A stretch of DNA of 64,000 nucleotides from Neorhodopirellula lusitana (lineage in GTDB: Bacteria > Planctomycetota > Planctomycetia > Pirellulales > Pirellulaceae), in the NCBI RefSeq assembly GCF_900182915.1, contig NZ_FXUG01000023.1, positions 1 to 64,000 of the forward strand, given 5' to 3'. Under the pieces are notes generated by a model that made no database searches, was not told the DNA's origin, and saw only the letters and a program-made list of their open reading frames with translations. Every line of letters starts with the position of its first letter. The first letter of the stretch is position 1. The position numbers and the translations under genes are program-made. Of the stretch, positions 35,663-45,503 are shown one piece after another.

Positions 35663-36853
35663 ATGGGATTCATTCTTCGAATGGGCACAATCATGCAGGT
35701 AGGAAATGTAAGACGGACCCAACCAGCGAACCGCAACGGTAGCTTGATCGCGGTGCGGAGCAACCACTCATTTCACCCCTGTAAAATTGCTCGTTCGTTT
35801 CTCACTACCCTATCGCTGATAGTGGTGACATCAAGTTCGGTCCTTGCGGAAGATGACCCAAAAGAGCGCACGAACCTTCCTGAACCCGTCGTCATCAATA
35901 CCGTTCTGTTTGAGTCAGTCGGAAAGCCTCTGACCGCTTCAGTTGACTTAGGTTCCGTGCAACCGGGGCATCCCAACAACTTCGTTGTTAAACTAACCAA
36001 TGGGCTCCAGCGGCGAATCAGCTACTCACGAATCGATTCTACCTGTGCCTGCCAATCCTTTTCCCCAACGAAGGGATCTGTTGCCCCAGGGAAGATTTTG
36101 GAATTAGCGTTTTCGCTTAACATCCCTTCACATCCTCGAGGTCAACTGCAATACGGAGTTGCTGAGTTGATGATGGCAAATGGGCAACCAGCAGGACGTA
36201 TTGAATTCAAGTACTCGTTCCCGACTTACATCGGCTTCAAGACAGATATGTTGCTTGCAGAGCACTCTGAAAGCGAACAGGTTGTGCGAGTGCCTATCTC
36301 GTTGAATCTTGGCGAAAGCGTTGATGTTTCCAACCATCAATTCTTGATTGACGAGATACAGATCAAGCGTCAACTCGTCGCAAAAAACGGTTTCATTGAA
36401 TTTGCCCCGCAAGACCTGAACGCTGCTCACCGCCGATTGGATATTCAGCTAGTTAAAAGCACTGACGAGACATCAGAGCCAATTGACGAACTGAGTTTGG
36501 TAATTTCAAGAAAAAACGACATTGAAATTTCACCCAAGGTCGTGAGGCTTTCACTAGACGGTGCGCGCAAACGGTTGGTAGGCTCATGCTTTATTAAAGC
36601 TGCGGCGTCAAGAGAGATGCCATCCGTTGCTGCTAGCTTTCAGCTTGGCCAGCGCAGCACGACATTGAAGTGCTCAAAACTGTCGAAGAGCATTGGCAAA
36701 ATTAGCTTCTCACTGCCGCCCATGAACTTTGGCAAGTATACCGGACGCTCGGTTGTCGCCCAGTTGCATGCAGTCGCAGGCGACAATGCTATCGAACAAA
36801 AAATTTGGATTGTGTTCCCCCGCTTCAATGTTCCAAAGGAGTCGTTCCGATGA
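35663..36853 (+). CDS. Secreted DUF1573-like protein
   Basis: This is a 396-residue protein. A signal peptide lies around residues 42-65 (ARSFLTTLSLIVVTSSSVLA), preceded by an unusually long 40-residue leader, so the real start may be downstream. Residues about 95-160 resemble DUF1573/ASPM-SPD-2-like beta domains (DLGSVQPG, then STCACQSFSPTKGSVAPG, where the Cys pair matches the SSCGC motif). Base composition is more AT-rich than the neighbouring core genes, and it follows a transposase remnant. The function is unknown. It may pair with the secreted protein at 37157. Confidence 0.7.
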   Translation: MGFILRMGTIMQVGNVRRTQPANRNGSLIAVRSNHSFHPCKIARSFLTTLSLIVVTSSSVLAEDDPKERTNLPEPVVINTVLFESVGKPLTASVDLGSVQPGHPNNFVVKLTNGLQRRISYSRIDSTCACQSFSPTKGSVAPGKILELAFSLNIPSHPRGQLQYGVAELMMANGQPAGRIEFKYSFPTYIGFKTDMLLAEHSESEQVVRVPISLNLGESVDVSNHQFLIDEIQIKRQLVAKNGFIEFAPQDLNAAHRRLDIQLVKSTDETSEPIDELSLVISRKNDIEISPKVVRLSLDGARKRLVGSCFIKAAASREMPSVAASFQLGQRSTTLKCSKLSKSIGKISFSLPPMNFGKYTGRSVVAQLHAVAGDNAIEQKIWIVFPRFNVPKESFR

Positions 36854-37156
36854 ACTGCCGACAGCTATTGCTCGCACTCAACCAGAATTGGTAATCGCCA
36901 ACGGGGAACGGGACTCCGGGATCGCCCCAGTCAGACGTCGTTATTAATGGTACCTCGTGCCCCTAGAAACGGGGTATTACTCAAACCCAAGCATGAACTT
37001 CGGACACACTAAGAGGTTACCCGAAAGTTGTTTGATGTTTCGTCAAATCTCGCTACTGCAACGAATTTCCATATCTGCATCACCTTGGGAGTAAGTGTGC
37101 TTCACACCAACCGGCCACAAGCGATTTCGGCATCCTATACCAATGCGCCCCCGGTA
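36854..37156. other. Gap between the two secreted-protein genes
   Basis: About 300 bases without a gene; nothing recognisable. The next gene's frame is open from 37028, but that leader looks non-coding. Confidence 0.4.
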
Positions 37157-38152
37157 ATGAACAAGGAAACTGGGCGGCTCAAATACCGGGGGCCACTTCA
37201 ATTTACGATCCTTCCTTTAGTCCTTCTAACAATCTGGGGCTCCTCTTCGCTCGCTGTTGCAGATGAGAGTCAGGTTCGCGTCAAACAATCTGGAGAGGAT
37301 GTTTTACGCGACGAACTGATAGACCGCATCGTGGATCAGCCAGCAATATGCTACCCGCATTCGCGAGTAGATGTGCGAGTGAAAAGCGAGAGTTCTCAAC
37401 ACGTCGGCGACGAAGTAGTGCCTGAAAGCAGATCAAAGTTTAGGTACATCTTTGATTTTGAACGGGACCGTGTTTTCGCAGCCTATCAATCAACACCTGA
37501 TGAATCGAAAGAGCGTGCCATCGCACCGTTGCAATTTGGGGCCTTCTGCTTTGCTGACGATATCCTGAGGGAGTTTAGCCCAAACGACAGGAAATGGCGT
37601 CCGCGACCAGTAAACGATCTAGCCGAAGCAATGAGTTCGGGCAGAATGCCCTTTCCGTTTTTCCACGCGGCAATGACTTATCCGTCCTTCAATCCGGCAG
37701 AGCTTGCCCTAAAGCAAGTGGTCGAAATCGTCTCCGACAATAGCAACTCGGTCAGCGTCCGTACGAATGGAAGACTATTGGTATTCACCGTAAAGATTGA
37801 ACACGAGCCCACGCGATACGACAACTGGTCATGGACCTTTGACACTCAAAGCGGCGTCATGACTGAACGGACGGTCGATCGTGCAATCGCGTCAACCCCA
37901 CGACGTTACTACGAGTGTGTTCTAAATTGGTCGATAGACACTGAGGGGCATCCACGCTTGGACGACTACATGTCAACAGAGCTGATTGTGGTACAGGATC
38001 CAACTTTTAAGAGTGGCAGGCGAATCGGCGAACGTCGTTGCACAGTTGGGTTAAATTACCATCGTGTATCGAAAGATTTCGCAGATGAGATCTCCCCGCT
38101 AAACCTCCAAGACTCTGCGAGCGTCTTGGGATTCCTATCAGCGATTGAGTAA
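37157..38152 (+). CDS. Hypothetical secreted protein
   Basis: This is a 331-residue protein from the ATG at 37157; an upstream in-frame start at 37028 is less likely. Residues about 15-37 form a signal peptide (ILPLVLLTIWGSSSLAVADE). The mature part is mixed alpha/beta with segments such as FRYIFDFERDRVFAAY and WSWTFDTQSGVMTER, the latter reminiscent of lipoprotein-carrier-like beta folds. I do not recognise the family. Composition matches the preceding DUF1573-like gene. Confidence 0.6.
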   Translation: MNKETGRLKYRGPLQFTILPLVLLTIWGSSSLAVADESQVRVKQSGEDVLRDELIDRIVDQPAICYPHSRVDVRVKSESSQHVGDEVVPESRSKFRYIFDFERDRVFAAYQSTPDESKERAIAPLQFGAFCFADDILREFSPNDRKWRPRPVNDLAEAMSSGRMPFPFFHAAMTYPSFNPAELALKQVVEIVSDNSNSVSVRTNGRLLVFTVKIEHEPTRYDNWSWTFDTQSGVMTERTVDRAIASTPRRYYECVLNWSIDTEGHPRLDDYMSTELIVVQDPTFKSGRRIGERRCTVGLNYHRVSKDFADEISPLNLQDSASVLGFLSAIE

Positions 38153-38256
38153 CAAACGTTAGTCCCGTTTTCACATTCAACGGTCTTTCAATATCAATTC
38201 CACTTGAACCGCCCCCGAATGGACCGCAGAGCGACTGGCGCTGGCATTGGCCGCTC

Positions 38257-38988
38257 TTAGTACGGCAACTCTACCGCTTCGCACATGAACTTCATCAGCG
38301 GCTTGGCTTGACGGATCAACTCGACGATTCGTTTCACGGCGTCGTCCGCAAGCACTTCTTTTCGCGATAGCGGCGCGACCGCAATGAAGTCAATTCGTCG
38401 GAGATCTTCGATCATGGGGTGATCTTTGGCATAGTCTCGCGGCGACGTCTTCAACGATTCACCCGCAAGTTCAAACGACTTGCGGAACGTGCGCTGATCG
38501 CGAGCCTTGATCCAAGCCTTCGGGTCCGCATCAATCGACTGGCGAATCGCCGCAAGGGTTTCCTTGGCTGGCCGCCAACTGCCCGCACCAACAAAACACT
38601 CATCGCATGCTAGATGAATGTAGACACCCGGCCCGTGAATATCACCGTCACCATCATGCCGTAGAGAGATCCCTACGTTGGTCTTATAGGGAGTCTTGTC
38701 TTTTCCGAAACGCGTGTCGCGGTGGATCCGCATCAGTGAACCGCCCAATCGCTTCGCAACAACGCGAAGCATCGGAGCGGATCGCATGAGCGGTTTTTCC
38801 AGCTGCTCGATTAAGTCCAACGCCGGCTCACGAACGCACTGCTCATAGCGATCTTTGTTCGCTTTGAACCATTCACGTTCGTTGTTCTCATTCAAGTCTT
38901 CAAGAAACTCAAACAAGTCTTCCGAAATAGGCGAGGACTTAGTCACTGATTCATTCGCCCGTTGACGCGTCTTCAACCGGCGGTTCAT
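38257..38988 (-). CDS. DUF2461 family protein
   Basis: This 243-residue cytoplasmic protein starts from the ATG at 38988, which has GGAAGA directly upstream. Family signatures are FLEDLNENNEREWFKANKDR near the N-terminus, RIHRDTRFGKDKTPYKTN and GVYIHLACDE in the middle, and PLSRKEVLADD near the end. The family (TIGR02453) has unknown function. The start overlaps the end of the upstream DUF4261 gene by 38 bases, so the two are coupled. Confidence 0.9.
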   Translation of the reverse strand: MNRRLKTRQRANESVTKSSPISEDLFEFLEDLNENNEREWFKANKDRYEQCVREPALDLIEQLEKPLMRSAPMLRVVAKRLGGSLMRIHRDTRFGKDKTPYKTNVGISLRHDGDGDIHGPGVYIHLACDECFVGAGSWRPAKETLAAIRQSIDADPKAWIKARDQRTFRKSFELAGESLKTSPRDYAKDHPMIEDLRRIDFIAVAPLSRKEVLADDAVKRIVELIRQAKPLMKFMCEAVELPY

Positions 38989-39943
38989 TTTCTTCCGCTG
39001 GAAAACCTTCCACTGCGCACTCCGCGGGAACGGGTCGGCCATCCTGCGGGAAGCATCGCAACACGCTTCGAGGCGGATCGACCATTCCCTCGTCACAAAC
39101 GCAAACCTTCCAGACCACCTCGCCCGGCCCTTCCATCGAGTCGCCACTCTCGATTGGCTCTTCCTGCTCCTCTAGATAGCAGGTCACCAATCGCAAGAAC
39201 TGCTCGACCTCGGCGAAGTCGTACGACTCCGCATGGAAGCAGGCTTCGACATCCAACAAATCCAATTGCGCGTTGCCAACGGTGTCCATCACCGCCCACT
39301 CGTTTTCAAGACGGAACAAGCGAACGTTCGACCACAAATCCAGCGGCGGGAAATCGTTCTCCTCGGCGAATTCAAAACTGTCGTTGAGTGTCTTCAAGTC
39401 CCGCAGCACTTCCCCGTTGGGATTGAAGTAGCAAATCGCCTGCGGCAGATCCGTGATCGCCGCTGCGATTTCGGTGACCAACGCCAACTCATCAAACGGT
39501 GCATAGCCTTCCGGAATGATGGGCGCATCATCGTCGTCGTTGCCAAGCACATACGAACTACGCACTCGGACAAACGCGACGGGCTCTTCAGACATCTCGC
39601 GGCCAGCTTCCCAAACCCACGATTGCTCCTGGGCCCGTGCCAACGATCCGGCGCAGGTGAACGGTCCGAAACTACCGAGGCCCCAACCCGCGTACAGCTC
39701 AGGATCTTGCTCTGGATCCCCCATCGCATCGGGCCACGGACGGTCCACGATGTCGACGACGACTTTGCCGCTACCGTCTTCATCCATATTCATCAGCACA
39801 GCTGGCCCTAGAAACGTCCAATCTTCCGACGCTTCGATGGGTTCGGACGGATAAAAGTCGTCACAGCAAGCAGCCACCTCTTGGATGGTTACGCCCTGAC
39901 GCATTAAAACTACGATGCCTTGGGTGAAAAGTCCCTTAGCCAT
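38951..39943 (-). CDS. DUF4261 domain protein
   Basis: This is a 330-residue soluble, acidic protein from the ATG at 39943, with AAGGA 6 bases upstream. It begins MAKGLFTQGIVVLM and carries the segments VVDIVDRPWPDAMGDP, GSFGPFTCAGSLARA and ICYFNPNGEVLRD. These fit the DUF4261 family. The function is unknown. Its 3' end overlaps the DUF2461 gene. Confidence 0.75.
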   Translation of the reverse strand: MAKGLFTQGIVVLMRQGVTIQEVAACCDDFYPSEPIEASEDWTFLGPAVLMNMDEDGSGKVVVDIVDRPWPDAMGDPEQDPELYAGWGLGSFGPFTCAGSLARAQEQSWVWEAGREMSEEPVAFVRVRSSYVLGNDDDDAPIIPEGYAPFDELALVTEIAAAITDLPQAICYFNPNGEVLRDLKTLNDSFEFAEENDFPPLDLWSNVRLFRLENEWAVMDTVGNAQLDLLDVEACFHAESYDFAEVEQFLRLVTCYLEEQEEPIESGDSMEGPGEVVWKVCVCDEGMVDPPRSVLRCFPQDGRPVPAECAVEGFPAEENEPPVEDASTGE

Positions 39944-39988
39944 ATTGGATCCTTCGAAAAGTAAACATAAATCCCGCCTGGAGTTTAG

Positions 39989-40930
39989 GTGTTCAGCAAT
40001 CGGCGAGAAACCGGGGCAAAAGCGAAGCCCGACAGCCAACTCTCGGGAACCAGGCCGGTGTGGCGAAAATTAGTTGTCGGTTTCGGCCTGCTTCCCCTGC
40101 CCATCTTGGCAACAACCTACGCCCAGCAAGGTTTTATCGCAGCCGGTCGCGCCGCCACCAGCATGGCCATGCCCACCGGAATCGCCTGGTTGGCACTGTG
40201 GTTGTTGACGATCCACGCGTTTAGCGTCGGCAAAATGCGAACCGCAGCCTGCTGTTTTCTACTCTTTCTGGCTTGGACACTCTCGGGAACCCCTTTCACC
40301 ACCGACTCAGCCATCAAACTAGTCGAATACCCCCTGGAAGAAAGCCCACACCCCGCCTTTGAAAAACGCACCCCTGCGTCTACCCCTTTCGATGCGGTCG
40401 TGACCTTGGGCGGATCCGCCAGCCTGATTCTGGACGACTTCGCCGAAATCAACGATGACGGAGAACGGATCGTTTCCGCCGCCCAGGCGTACCATGCACG
40501 TGCGACGCGGACCCTCATCACTACGGGCACCTCCACCGACGGCATGGATAACCCCGCGGAAGTCAGCCGCGAACTGCTGATTTCCCTGGGCGTGCCCCCC
40601 GAAGTCATTTTCTCGATTGATGGGGCCAATACCAAGGCCGAAATGAAGTCGCTGGCTGAGTTCCTGGACTCTCCACCCTCAGAATGGCTTGACATTGTCG
40701 GACGAGACTCATCGCCGGAGATTGGCCTGATCACCAGTGCCTTCCACATTCCCCGCGCCATGCGACTGGCAAGCGGCCAAGGCCTGGCACTGACCCCGCT
40801 GCCCTGTGCGTTCCGAACGTCCAAGACATCCAAACCCTGGCTTGCATCGGACCTGATCCCAAACGCAGACAACCAGTTGAAGCTTGGAATCGCAATGAAA
40901 GAGATGCTGGCCGCCTTGCTGGGCAGGTAA
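39989..40930 (+). CDS. YdcF/ElyC-family (DUF218) membrane protein
   Basis: This is a 313-residue protein. The start is a GTG at 39989, with GGAG 6 bases upstream. Two or three N-terminal membrane segments lie at about 28-45, 58-78 and 83-100. A DUF218 domain follows (FDAVVTLGGSASLI, then ARATRTLITTGTS, ANTKAEMKSLAEF and LITSAFHIPRAMRLA). ElyC-type members affect envelope or peptidoglycan precursor homeostasis; the precise reaction is not known. It is divergently transcribed from the DUF4261 gene, with only 45 bases between starts. Confidence 0.87.
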   Translation: MFSNRRETGAKAKPDSQLSGTRPVWRKLVVGFGLLPLPILATTYAQQGFIAAGRAATSMAMPTGIAWLALWLLTIHAFSVGKMRTAACCFLLFLAWTLSGTPFTTDSAIKLVEYPLEESPHPAFEKRTPASTPFDAVVTLGGSASLILDDFAEINDDGERIVSAAQAYHARATRTLITTGTSTDGMDNPAEVSRELLISLGVPPEVIFSIDGANTKAEMKSLAEFLDSPPSEWLDIVGRDSSPEIGLITSAFHIPRAMRLASGQGLALTPLPCAFRTSKTSKPWLASDLIPNADNQLKLGIAMKEMLAALLGR

Positions 40931-41331
40931 CTCGCAAGCATCCGCAATACGGCAACTTAGCGAATCCGGCCCCCAAAACGCTGATGATTGCCAAAAGCGG
41001 ACAATCAGCGACCGCCAGCATTCGCACGGCCACCAATGCCAAACTCACCGGCGCCACCGCTTTCGAGTCGCCCCGAACTAGCACGAAACACGGCATTTCA
41101 CGTGCTTGCGGTCGAAACCTCAGGCCGGCAGTGAACCACCACGAAGCATCGCCGCTTCAGCAAACGAGTAGAAAAAGATCGGATTTTCCGGATTACCCGC
41201 AAGATCGGCACAGATTGACACGATAGAGGTACTACGCAAGCGAATAGTCGACACGAGTTCGGTTCCACACCACTTGGGTCTGCCACTCGCTCGCTTCCTC
41301 GAACACGGTGAAACCACGGAAGGTTGCTCGG
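40931..41331. other. Gene-free stretch
   Basis: About 400 bases between the YdcF-like gene and the next lipoprotein gene. I see no gene, RNA or strong repeat. Confidence 0.4.
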
Positions 41332-41919
41332 ATGACTCGGATCATGAACACGAACCTCGTTCGCATTAGTCTATGCATGATTGCGTTAGTAACGCTCGCA
41401 TGCAGCGGCTGTTATGGCTTGGGCGGCAGCAACATCAACATCGGGTTCCTAGGATACCCGATCCCTGTCAGCCCTTATTATCAGTGGCGCCAGGAACAGA
41501 AGTTCCATAAGAAGGAACGCTACGACCGCGTGCCGATCCTGGGCCCAACCACATCGGGCGGCAACCCTGTTGCACTCGATCCGCCTAGTGACGACGAAGT
41601 CATGCTGGCACTGGAACAAGCTCGCCCCATCCAAGGCGGCATCCCATTGCTATGGGAAACCCAGCGGAACGATGTTCGGATCATCAAAGAGAAGATCGCC
41701 GATTACATCGACCCACCTCGCTTCTACCCACTGATCGGGCCTGCACAACTGCACCACGCACACTATAAGTGCACGATCTACTTCGACGAGCGAACCACGG
41801 TGGGCTACCCAGTTCCACACACGCTTCATGACAAGGAAGCAATCGAAGTGGTTTACATTGACCACAACCACTTCCACATGGTCGGCGACGTCGAGCCTTA
41901 CACGACACCCAACCTATAA
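41332..41919 (+). CDS. Hypothetical lipoprotein
   Basis: This is a 195-residue protein from the ATG at 41332; ATG 41344 is an alternative. A hydrophobic segment ends in a lipobox (TLACSGC). The mature part begins with a Gly/Asn-rich turn and continues in a globular domain with IPLLWETQRNDVRIIKEK and an unusual YIDHNHFHMVGDVEPY ending. I do not recognise the family. It is followed by a strong terminator, so it is a monocistronic unit. Confidence 0.7.
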   Translation: MTRIMNTNLVRISLCMIALVTLACSGCYGLGGSNINIGFLGYPIPVSPYYQWRQEQKFHKKERYDRVPILGPTTSGGNPVALDPPSDDEVMLALEQARPIQGGIPLLWETQRNDVRIIKEKIADYIDPPRFYPLIGPAQLHHAHYKCTIYFDERTTVGYPVPHTLHDKEAIEVVYIDHNHFHMVGDVEPYTTPNL

Positions 41920-41944
41920 GCGACACACAACGCTCATTATTCGA

Positions 41945-41980
41945 AAGCCGCCACGTCCATTCGACGCGGCGGCTTTTTTT
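41945..41980 (+). terminator. Intrinsic terminator of the lipoprotein gene
   Basis: A 13-bp stem with one mismatch (AAGCCGCCACGTC / GACGCGGCGGCTT), a 5-nt loop and seven Ts (41974-41980). Confidence 0.93.
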
Positions 41981-42178
41981 CGTTTGCAGCTGATTCCCCC
42001 GACACAAGCTACGTCAGATGACACACGAAGAGAATCATCTCACGTAAAACCAGGGTAGTCCGAGGGCAACGTCAGGCGAGAAGAGGCAATCGGCAGCACA
42101 CCCAATGTGGTAAGTTGGACACTCTTGTTCAGTTGCCGACAACCAGCACCCAACCTCATACAAGCTGAATCCGAACCG

Positions 42179-42649
42179 ATGAACCAGGCTCCCAAACGCC
42201 CAGCTTCGCAAGCCACTCCAAACCCAGCTGGAACAAACATAGCAGGCTCAACGGACTCGACCGCCTTTGTCAAAACTCGCTGCCCGCATTGCCAGACCAT
42301 CAACCAGGTCAAAAAAGACGCTGGCGAAGAGGTCTTTAAGTGCACCAATTGCGAACAAATGTTCCGGCTTCGTGCCAAAGTCGAACCCACTACTCAGTTC
42401 GACACCGCGACCGTGGCCCGGTTCCCGGTTCGGTGCAAGTGCGGCGTCGTGATGTCCGTCACCAGCGCGAACTTTGGCAAGCAAGTCAAATGCAAGTCAT
42501 GCAACCAAGTAATTCGCATCCCGAACTGGATCGCGGAAAAGAAGTACACCGCCGACGAGTTTGACGATCTGTTCAGCCCGGACGAGAAAGACGCATTCCA
42601 ACAGCGAATGGCCAACAGCCAAATCCACTTTGGCCCCAAGGGCCAATAA
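42179..42649 (+). CDS. Double zinc-ribbon protein (MJ0042-type)
   Basis: This is a 156-residue protein from the ATG at 42179. It has two CxxC pairs in sequence. TRCPHCQT with FKCTNCEQMFRL forms an MJ0042-type zinc ribbon, and VRCKCGVVM with VKCKSCNQVIRI forms a second. The C-terminal 40 residues are charged (DEFDDLFSPDEKDAF). Zinc ribbons of this kind occur in many planctomycete regulators and membrane proteins. The role is unknown. Confidence 0.75.
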   Translation: MNQAPKRPASQATPNPAGTNIAGSTDSTAFVKTRCPHCQTINQVKKDAGEEVFKCTNCEQMFRLRAKVEPTTQFDTATVARFPVRCKCGVVMSVTSANFGKQVKCKSCNQVIRIPNWIAEKKYTADEFDDLFSPDEKDAFQQRMANSQIHFGPKGQ

Positions 42650-42804
42650 CAACGCCGGGCTACTGAAACGATGGTTCGCTCCCATATTCCCGCCTAGCAA
42701 CGCATTGTCTCCGAGGCTCTCGCTTCGCACCCAGACCAAGCCGGCTGCCCGCAAGACATCGGGTCCCCAGGCAAGAGCCTGGGAACCTGCTTCGAACCGC
42801 TGTC

Positions 42805-44037
42805 CTACCGGTCAAACAATCGGATCGCATCACCCGCATGAGCCGTCGCCTGATAGGCCAGTACTGCGTTGAGCAACTCGATCGCCATTCGCGATTCCAA
42901 CGTCACTCCCGCACGAACGCCCACACAAGGATCATGCCGACCCTTGGCCAGTTCAAAATCGATGTCGGAAAGATCTTTGGTTACCGATTTCTGAGGCAGG
43001 TTAATCGTCGACGTTGGCTTGAAGCCTACCCGAGCCACCAGCGGGCTCCCCGTCGTGATCCCACCCAACAAACCGCCGTGCGTATTGGACTGATAACCAT
43101 CGTGACGAATCGGATCGTTGTTTTCGCTGCCAACGCGCTCGATCACATCCATCCCCGAACCAATCTCGCAGGACTGCGCCGCATTGAGCCCACCCAGGGC
43201 TCCCATCAAACGCACCTTCAAGCTTTGGTAAAGCGGTTGCCCAAGCAACGGCGGAACCCCGACCGCGACCACTTCCACGGCCGCGCCAAGCGAGTCACCT
43301 CGTTTGCGAGTTTCCTTGATTAACTCCCCGGCTTCGCTGGCAAAGTCAGTATCCACCGACGGAATCTCCGCCTCGTCCAATTGCCGCTGAACCGCGTCAA
43401 CCTGATCCGCCGCCGAGGAAGCCTGCAAGACATCGCAAAGTCGCTTGTTCGCCTTCAAAGCTCCCACTTGAGTGATCGATGAGACCAACCGAGTGCCGAA
43501 CATTTCCCGCAACAAGATTCTTGCGACACTGCCGCCCACCACATCACTGATCGTGCTCCGGTAGCTCGAACGACCACCGCCACGGATGTCAACGAACCCC
43601 TTGGACTGATGAAACTTCACCAGATCGGTATGCCCAGGCCGAACCTCTCCACCGGGCCCCGTGAACTGGGTGTAGTCGCCGGACTTCTTGCTGGTTGACA
43701 GCACCATGGCCGCAATCGGCTCGCCGGTCGTGAAGCCATCTTCATAACCTTCGGTTTGATACGAGGCTCCATCGACCTCGACCGACAAAGTCGAGCCGCT
43801 CAACAACTGATCGATGTCGTCACGGAACAGACCGGACAGGAACACGACCTTGTCCTTCTCGTTCCGCGGCGTGCCATGCTTATTGCCGCCCGGTCGACGA
43901 CGATCCAAAAACGGCTGCACCTCGGACCGGCGAATCCGGTACCCCGGTGGGCAACCGTGAATGATCGTGGTTACCGCAGGCCCGTGTGACTCACCGGCAC
44001 CAGCGACGGCGTAATGCGGGCCGCCTAGGATTTCCAT
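42805..44037 (-). CDS. aroC: Chorismate synthase
   Basis: This 410-residue FMN-dependent enzyme makes chorismate from EPSP, the last common step to aromatic amino acids. Visible blocks are GESHGPAVTTIIHGCPPG, the RRPGGNKHGTPRNEKD loop, VRPGHTDLVKF, DIRGGGRSSYRST, GALGGLNAAQSCEIGSG, NTHGGLLGGITTGSPLV and KGRHDPCVGVRA. The usual ASARET motif is replaced by SSYRST and the N-terminus is shortened to MEILGGPHY, so it is a divergent planctomycete form. It overlaps the upstream dapL gene by 13 bases and is translated with it. Confidence 0.93.
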   Translation of the reverse strand: MEILGGPHYAVAGAGESHGPAVTTIIHGCPPGYRIRRSEVQPFLDRRRPGGNKHGTPRNEKDKVVFLSGLFRDDIDQLLSGSTLSVEVDGASYQTEGYEDGFTTGEPIAAMVLSTSKKSGDYTQFTGPGGEVRPGHTDLVKFHQSKGFVDIRGGGRSSYRSTISDVVGGSVARILLREMFGTRLVSSITQVGALKANKRLCDVLQASSAADQVDAVQRQLDEAEIPSVDTDFASEAGELIKETRKRGDSLGAAVEVVAVGVPPLLGQPLYQSLKVRLMGALGGLNAAQSCEIGSGMDVIERVGSENNDPIRHDGYQSNTHGGLLGGITTGSPLVARVGFKPTSTINLPQKSVTKDLSDIDFELAKGRHDPCVGVRAGVTLESRMAIELLNAVLAYQATAHAGDAIRLFDR

Positions 44038-45296
44038 TGCAACCCGGCTCCGGCCAATCGAGCCGCGGTTTCTGCCATCAAGGCATCTTCCGCTGCTTCG
44101 TCTTCAGCGATGTAGGTCACGCTAAATCGCAAGAACGCACCCGCATCGTCCCACGGCACGGTGACGATCCCGTTCTCTTCAATCAAGAAACGAGTGGCGT
44201 CTTCCGCTGCTGCAAATGTTTCGCCCGACGCCGCGTGTGTCGGAGCCTTGGTGTAAAGGAAGTAGGTACCGCCGGGGACTTCCGCTTCGAAGCCAGCGTC
44301 CTTCAACACCTTCACCAGTTTCTCCATCCGGCGACGGTACTTCGCACGAATTTGTTCTGGAATCGAATCGCTATCCAACGCCGCTGCGGCCGCTTTTTGA
44401 GTCGCAATGAACTGGCCGCTGTCGCTGTTGTCTTTGACGTCCGCGAAAGCCTGCACGATTAACGGGTGACCGGCGACGAAGCCCATCCGCCAGCCGATCA
44501 TGTCGTAGCCCTTGCTCATCGAGTGAACTTCGACACCGACATCCAAAGCACCGGGTGTTTCCAGGAAGCTCATCGGCTTGCCATCAAACGTCAACACGAT
44601 GTGCGCGGCATCGTTAACGACGACGAACTCTTTTTCTTTGGCCAACTTCACCACCTTGGCGAAGAATTCCTTCGTCGCCGTTCCACCGGTCGGGCTGTTG
44701 GGATAGTTCAGCACCATCAACTTGGTCCGACGATAGATTTCATCCGGGATGGCATCCAAGTCAGGCATGAAGCCGTTTTCAGCCAACAACGGCAAGCGAT
44801 AAACTTCCCCGCCGTAATACTGTGTGTGAGTCCCAGCGACGGGATAGCCCGGCACGGTCATCATCGTGATGTCGCCCGGATTGATGAAGCACGCCGGCAA
44901 CATCGCGTAGGCTGGCTTGCTGCCGATGCAGTGATTGATTTGGGTCGCGGCATCCAGCTTGACGCCAAAGTTTCGGTCCATGAACCGAGCGGCAGCTTCC
45001 TTGTACTCAGCGACACCGTTGTCGGCGTAGCCACGGTTTTCGACGCGATTGATTTCCTTGGTCATCGTTTCACGGATGCTCACATCGGCCATCGAGTCGT
45101 TCTCGCCGATCCCAAAGTCTAAGAGCTGACGCTCGGGATGGTCGGCCAGCGCCTTCCGCTTCGCTCGTTTGATCTTTTCGAACTTGTAGATGGCCGTTCC
45201 CTTGCCGTATTCAGCACCACCGATTCGCTCAGCGAACAGGTTTTGGAAGTAGGGATCAGCGGTTTCGGCTTGAGTTTCAGCGGAGGCGGTCGACAT
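44025..45296 (-). CDS. dapL: LL-diaminopimelate aminotransferase-type PLP enzyme
   Basis: This is a 423-residue fold-type I aminotransferase. Lys262 in HSMSKGYDMIGWRMGF is the PLP Schiff-base residue, with NYPNSPTGG and VVNDAAH supplying the usual PLP contacts. The N-terminal YFQNLFAERIGGAEYGKGT and FGIGENDSMADVSI match the DapL group, which converts tetrahydrodipicolinate directly to LL-diaminopimelate. With dapA at 51533 this indicates the aminotransferase route to lysine. The gene symbol rests on family resemblance. It is coupled to aroC by a 13-base overlap. Confidence 0.88.
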   Translation of the reverse strand: MSTASAETQAETADPYFQNLFAERIGGAEYGKGTAIYKFEKIKRAKRKALADHPERQLLDFGIGENDSMADVSIRETMTKEINRVENRGYADNGVAEYKEAAARFMDRNFGVKLDAATQINHCIGSKPAYAMLPACFINPGDITMMTVPGYPVAGTHTQYYGGEVYRLPLLAENGFMPDLDAIPDEIYRRTKLMVLNYPNSPTGGTATKEFFAKVVKLAKEKEFVVVNDAAHIVLTFDGKPMSFLETPGALDVGVEVHSMSKGYDMIGWRMGFVAGHPLIVQAFADVKDNSDSGQFIATQKAAAAALDSDSIPEQIRAKYRRRMEKLVKVLKDAGFEAEVPGGTYFLYTKAPTHAASGETFAAAEDATRFLIEENGIVTVPWDDAGAFLRFSVTYIAEDEAAEDALMAETAARLAGAGLQWKS

Positions 45297-45503
45297 GGGC
45301 GAAAAGGTGGGTCCGTTGTTCGTTTGGAAACAGGAATCGTCGCCCCCGTTTTAGTCGCCAAACCCCGTTTCGTCGAGATCCACACCCCAACCCTCACCCG
45401 CCATCCCCCCCAGCAGCACAGGCTTCCATCCAGTGAGCTCAAACCGCTTCAGTGATTGATGCCAGGAATCGGCGGTGCCTGAAGTCCGTCCCCAAGCGAA
45501 CAC

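Noticed and set aside
44466-45122. A 218-codon plus-strand frame
   Set aside because: It is antisense to dapL and has no start context or recognisable motif.
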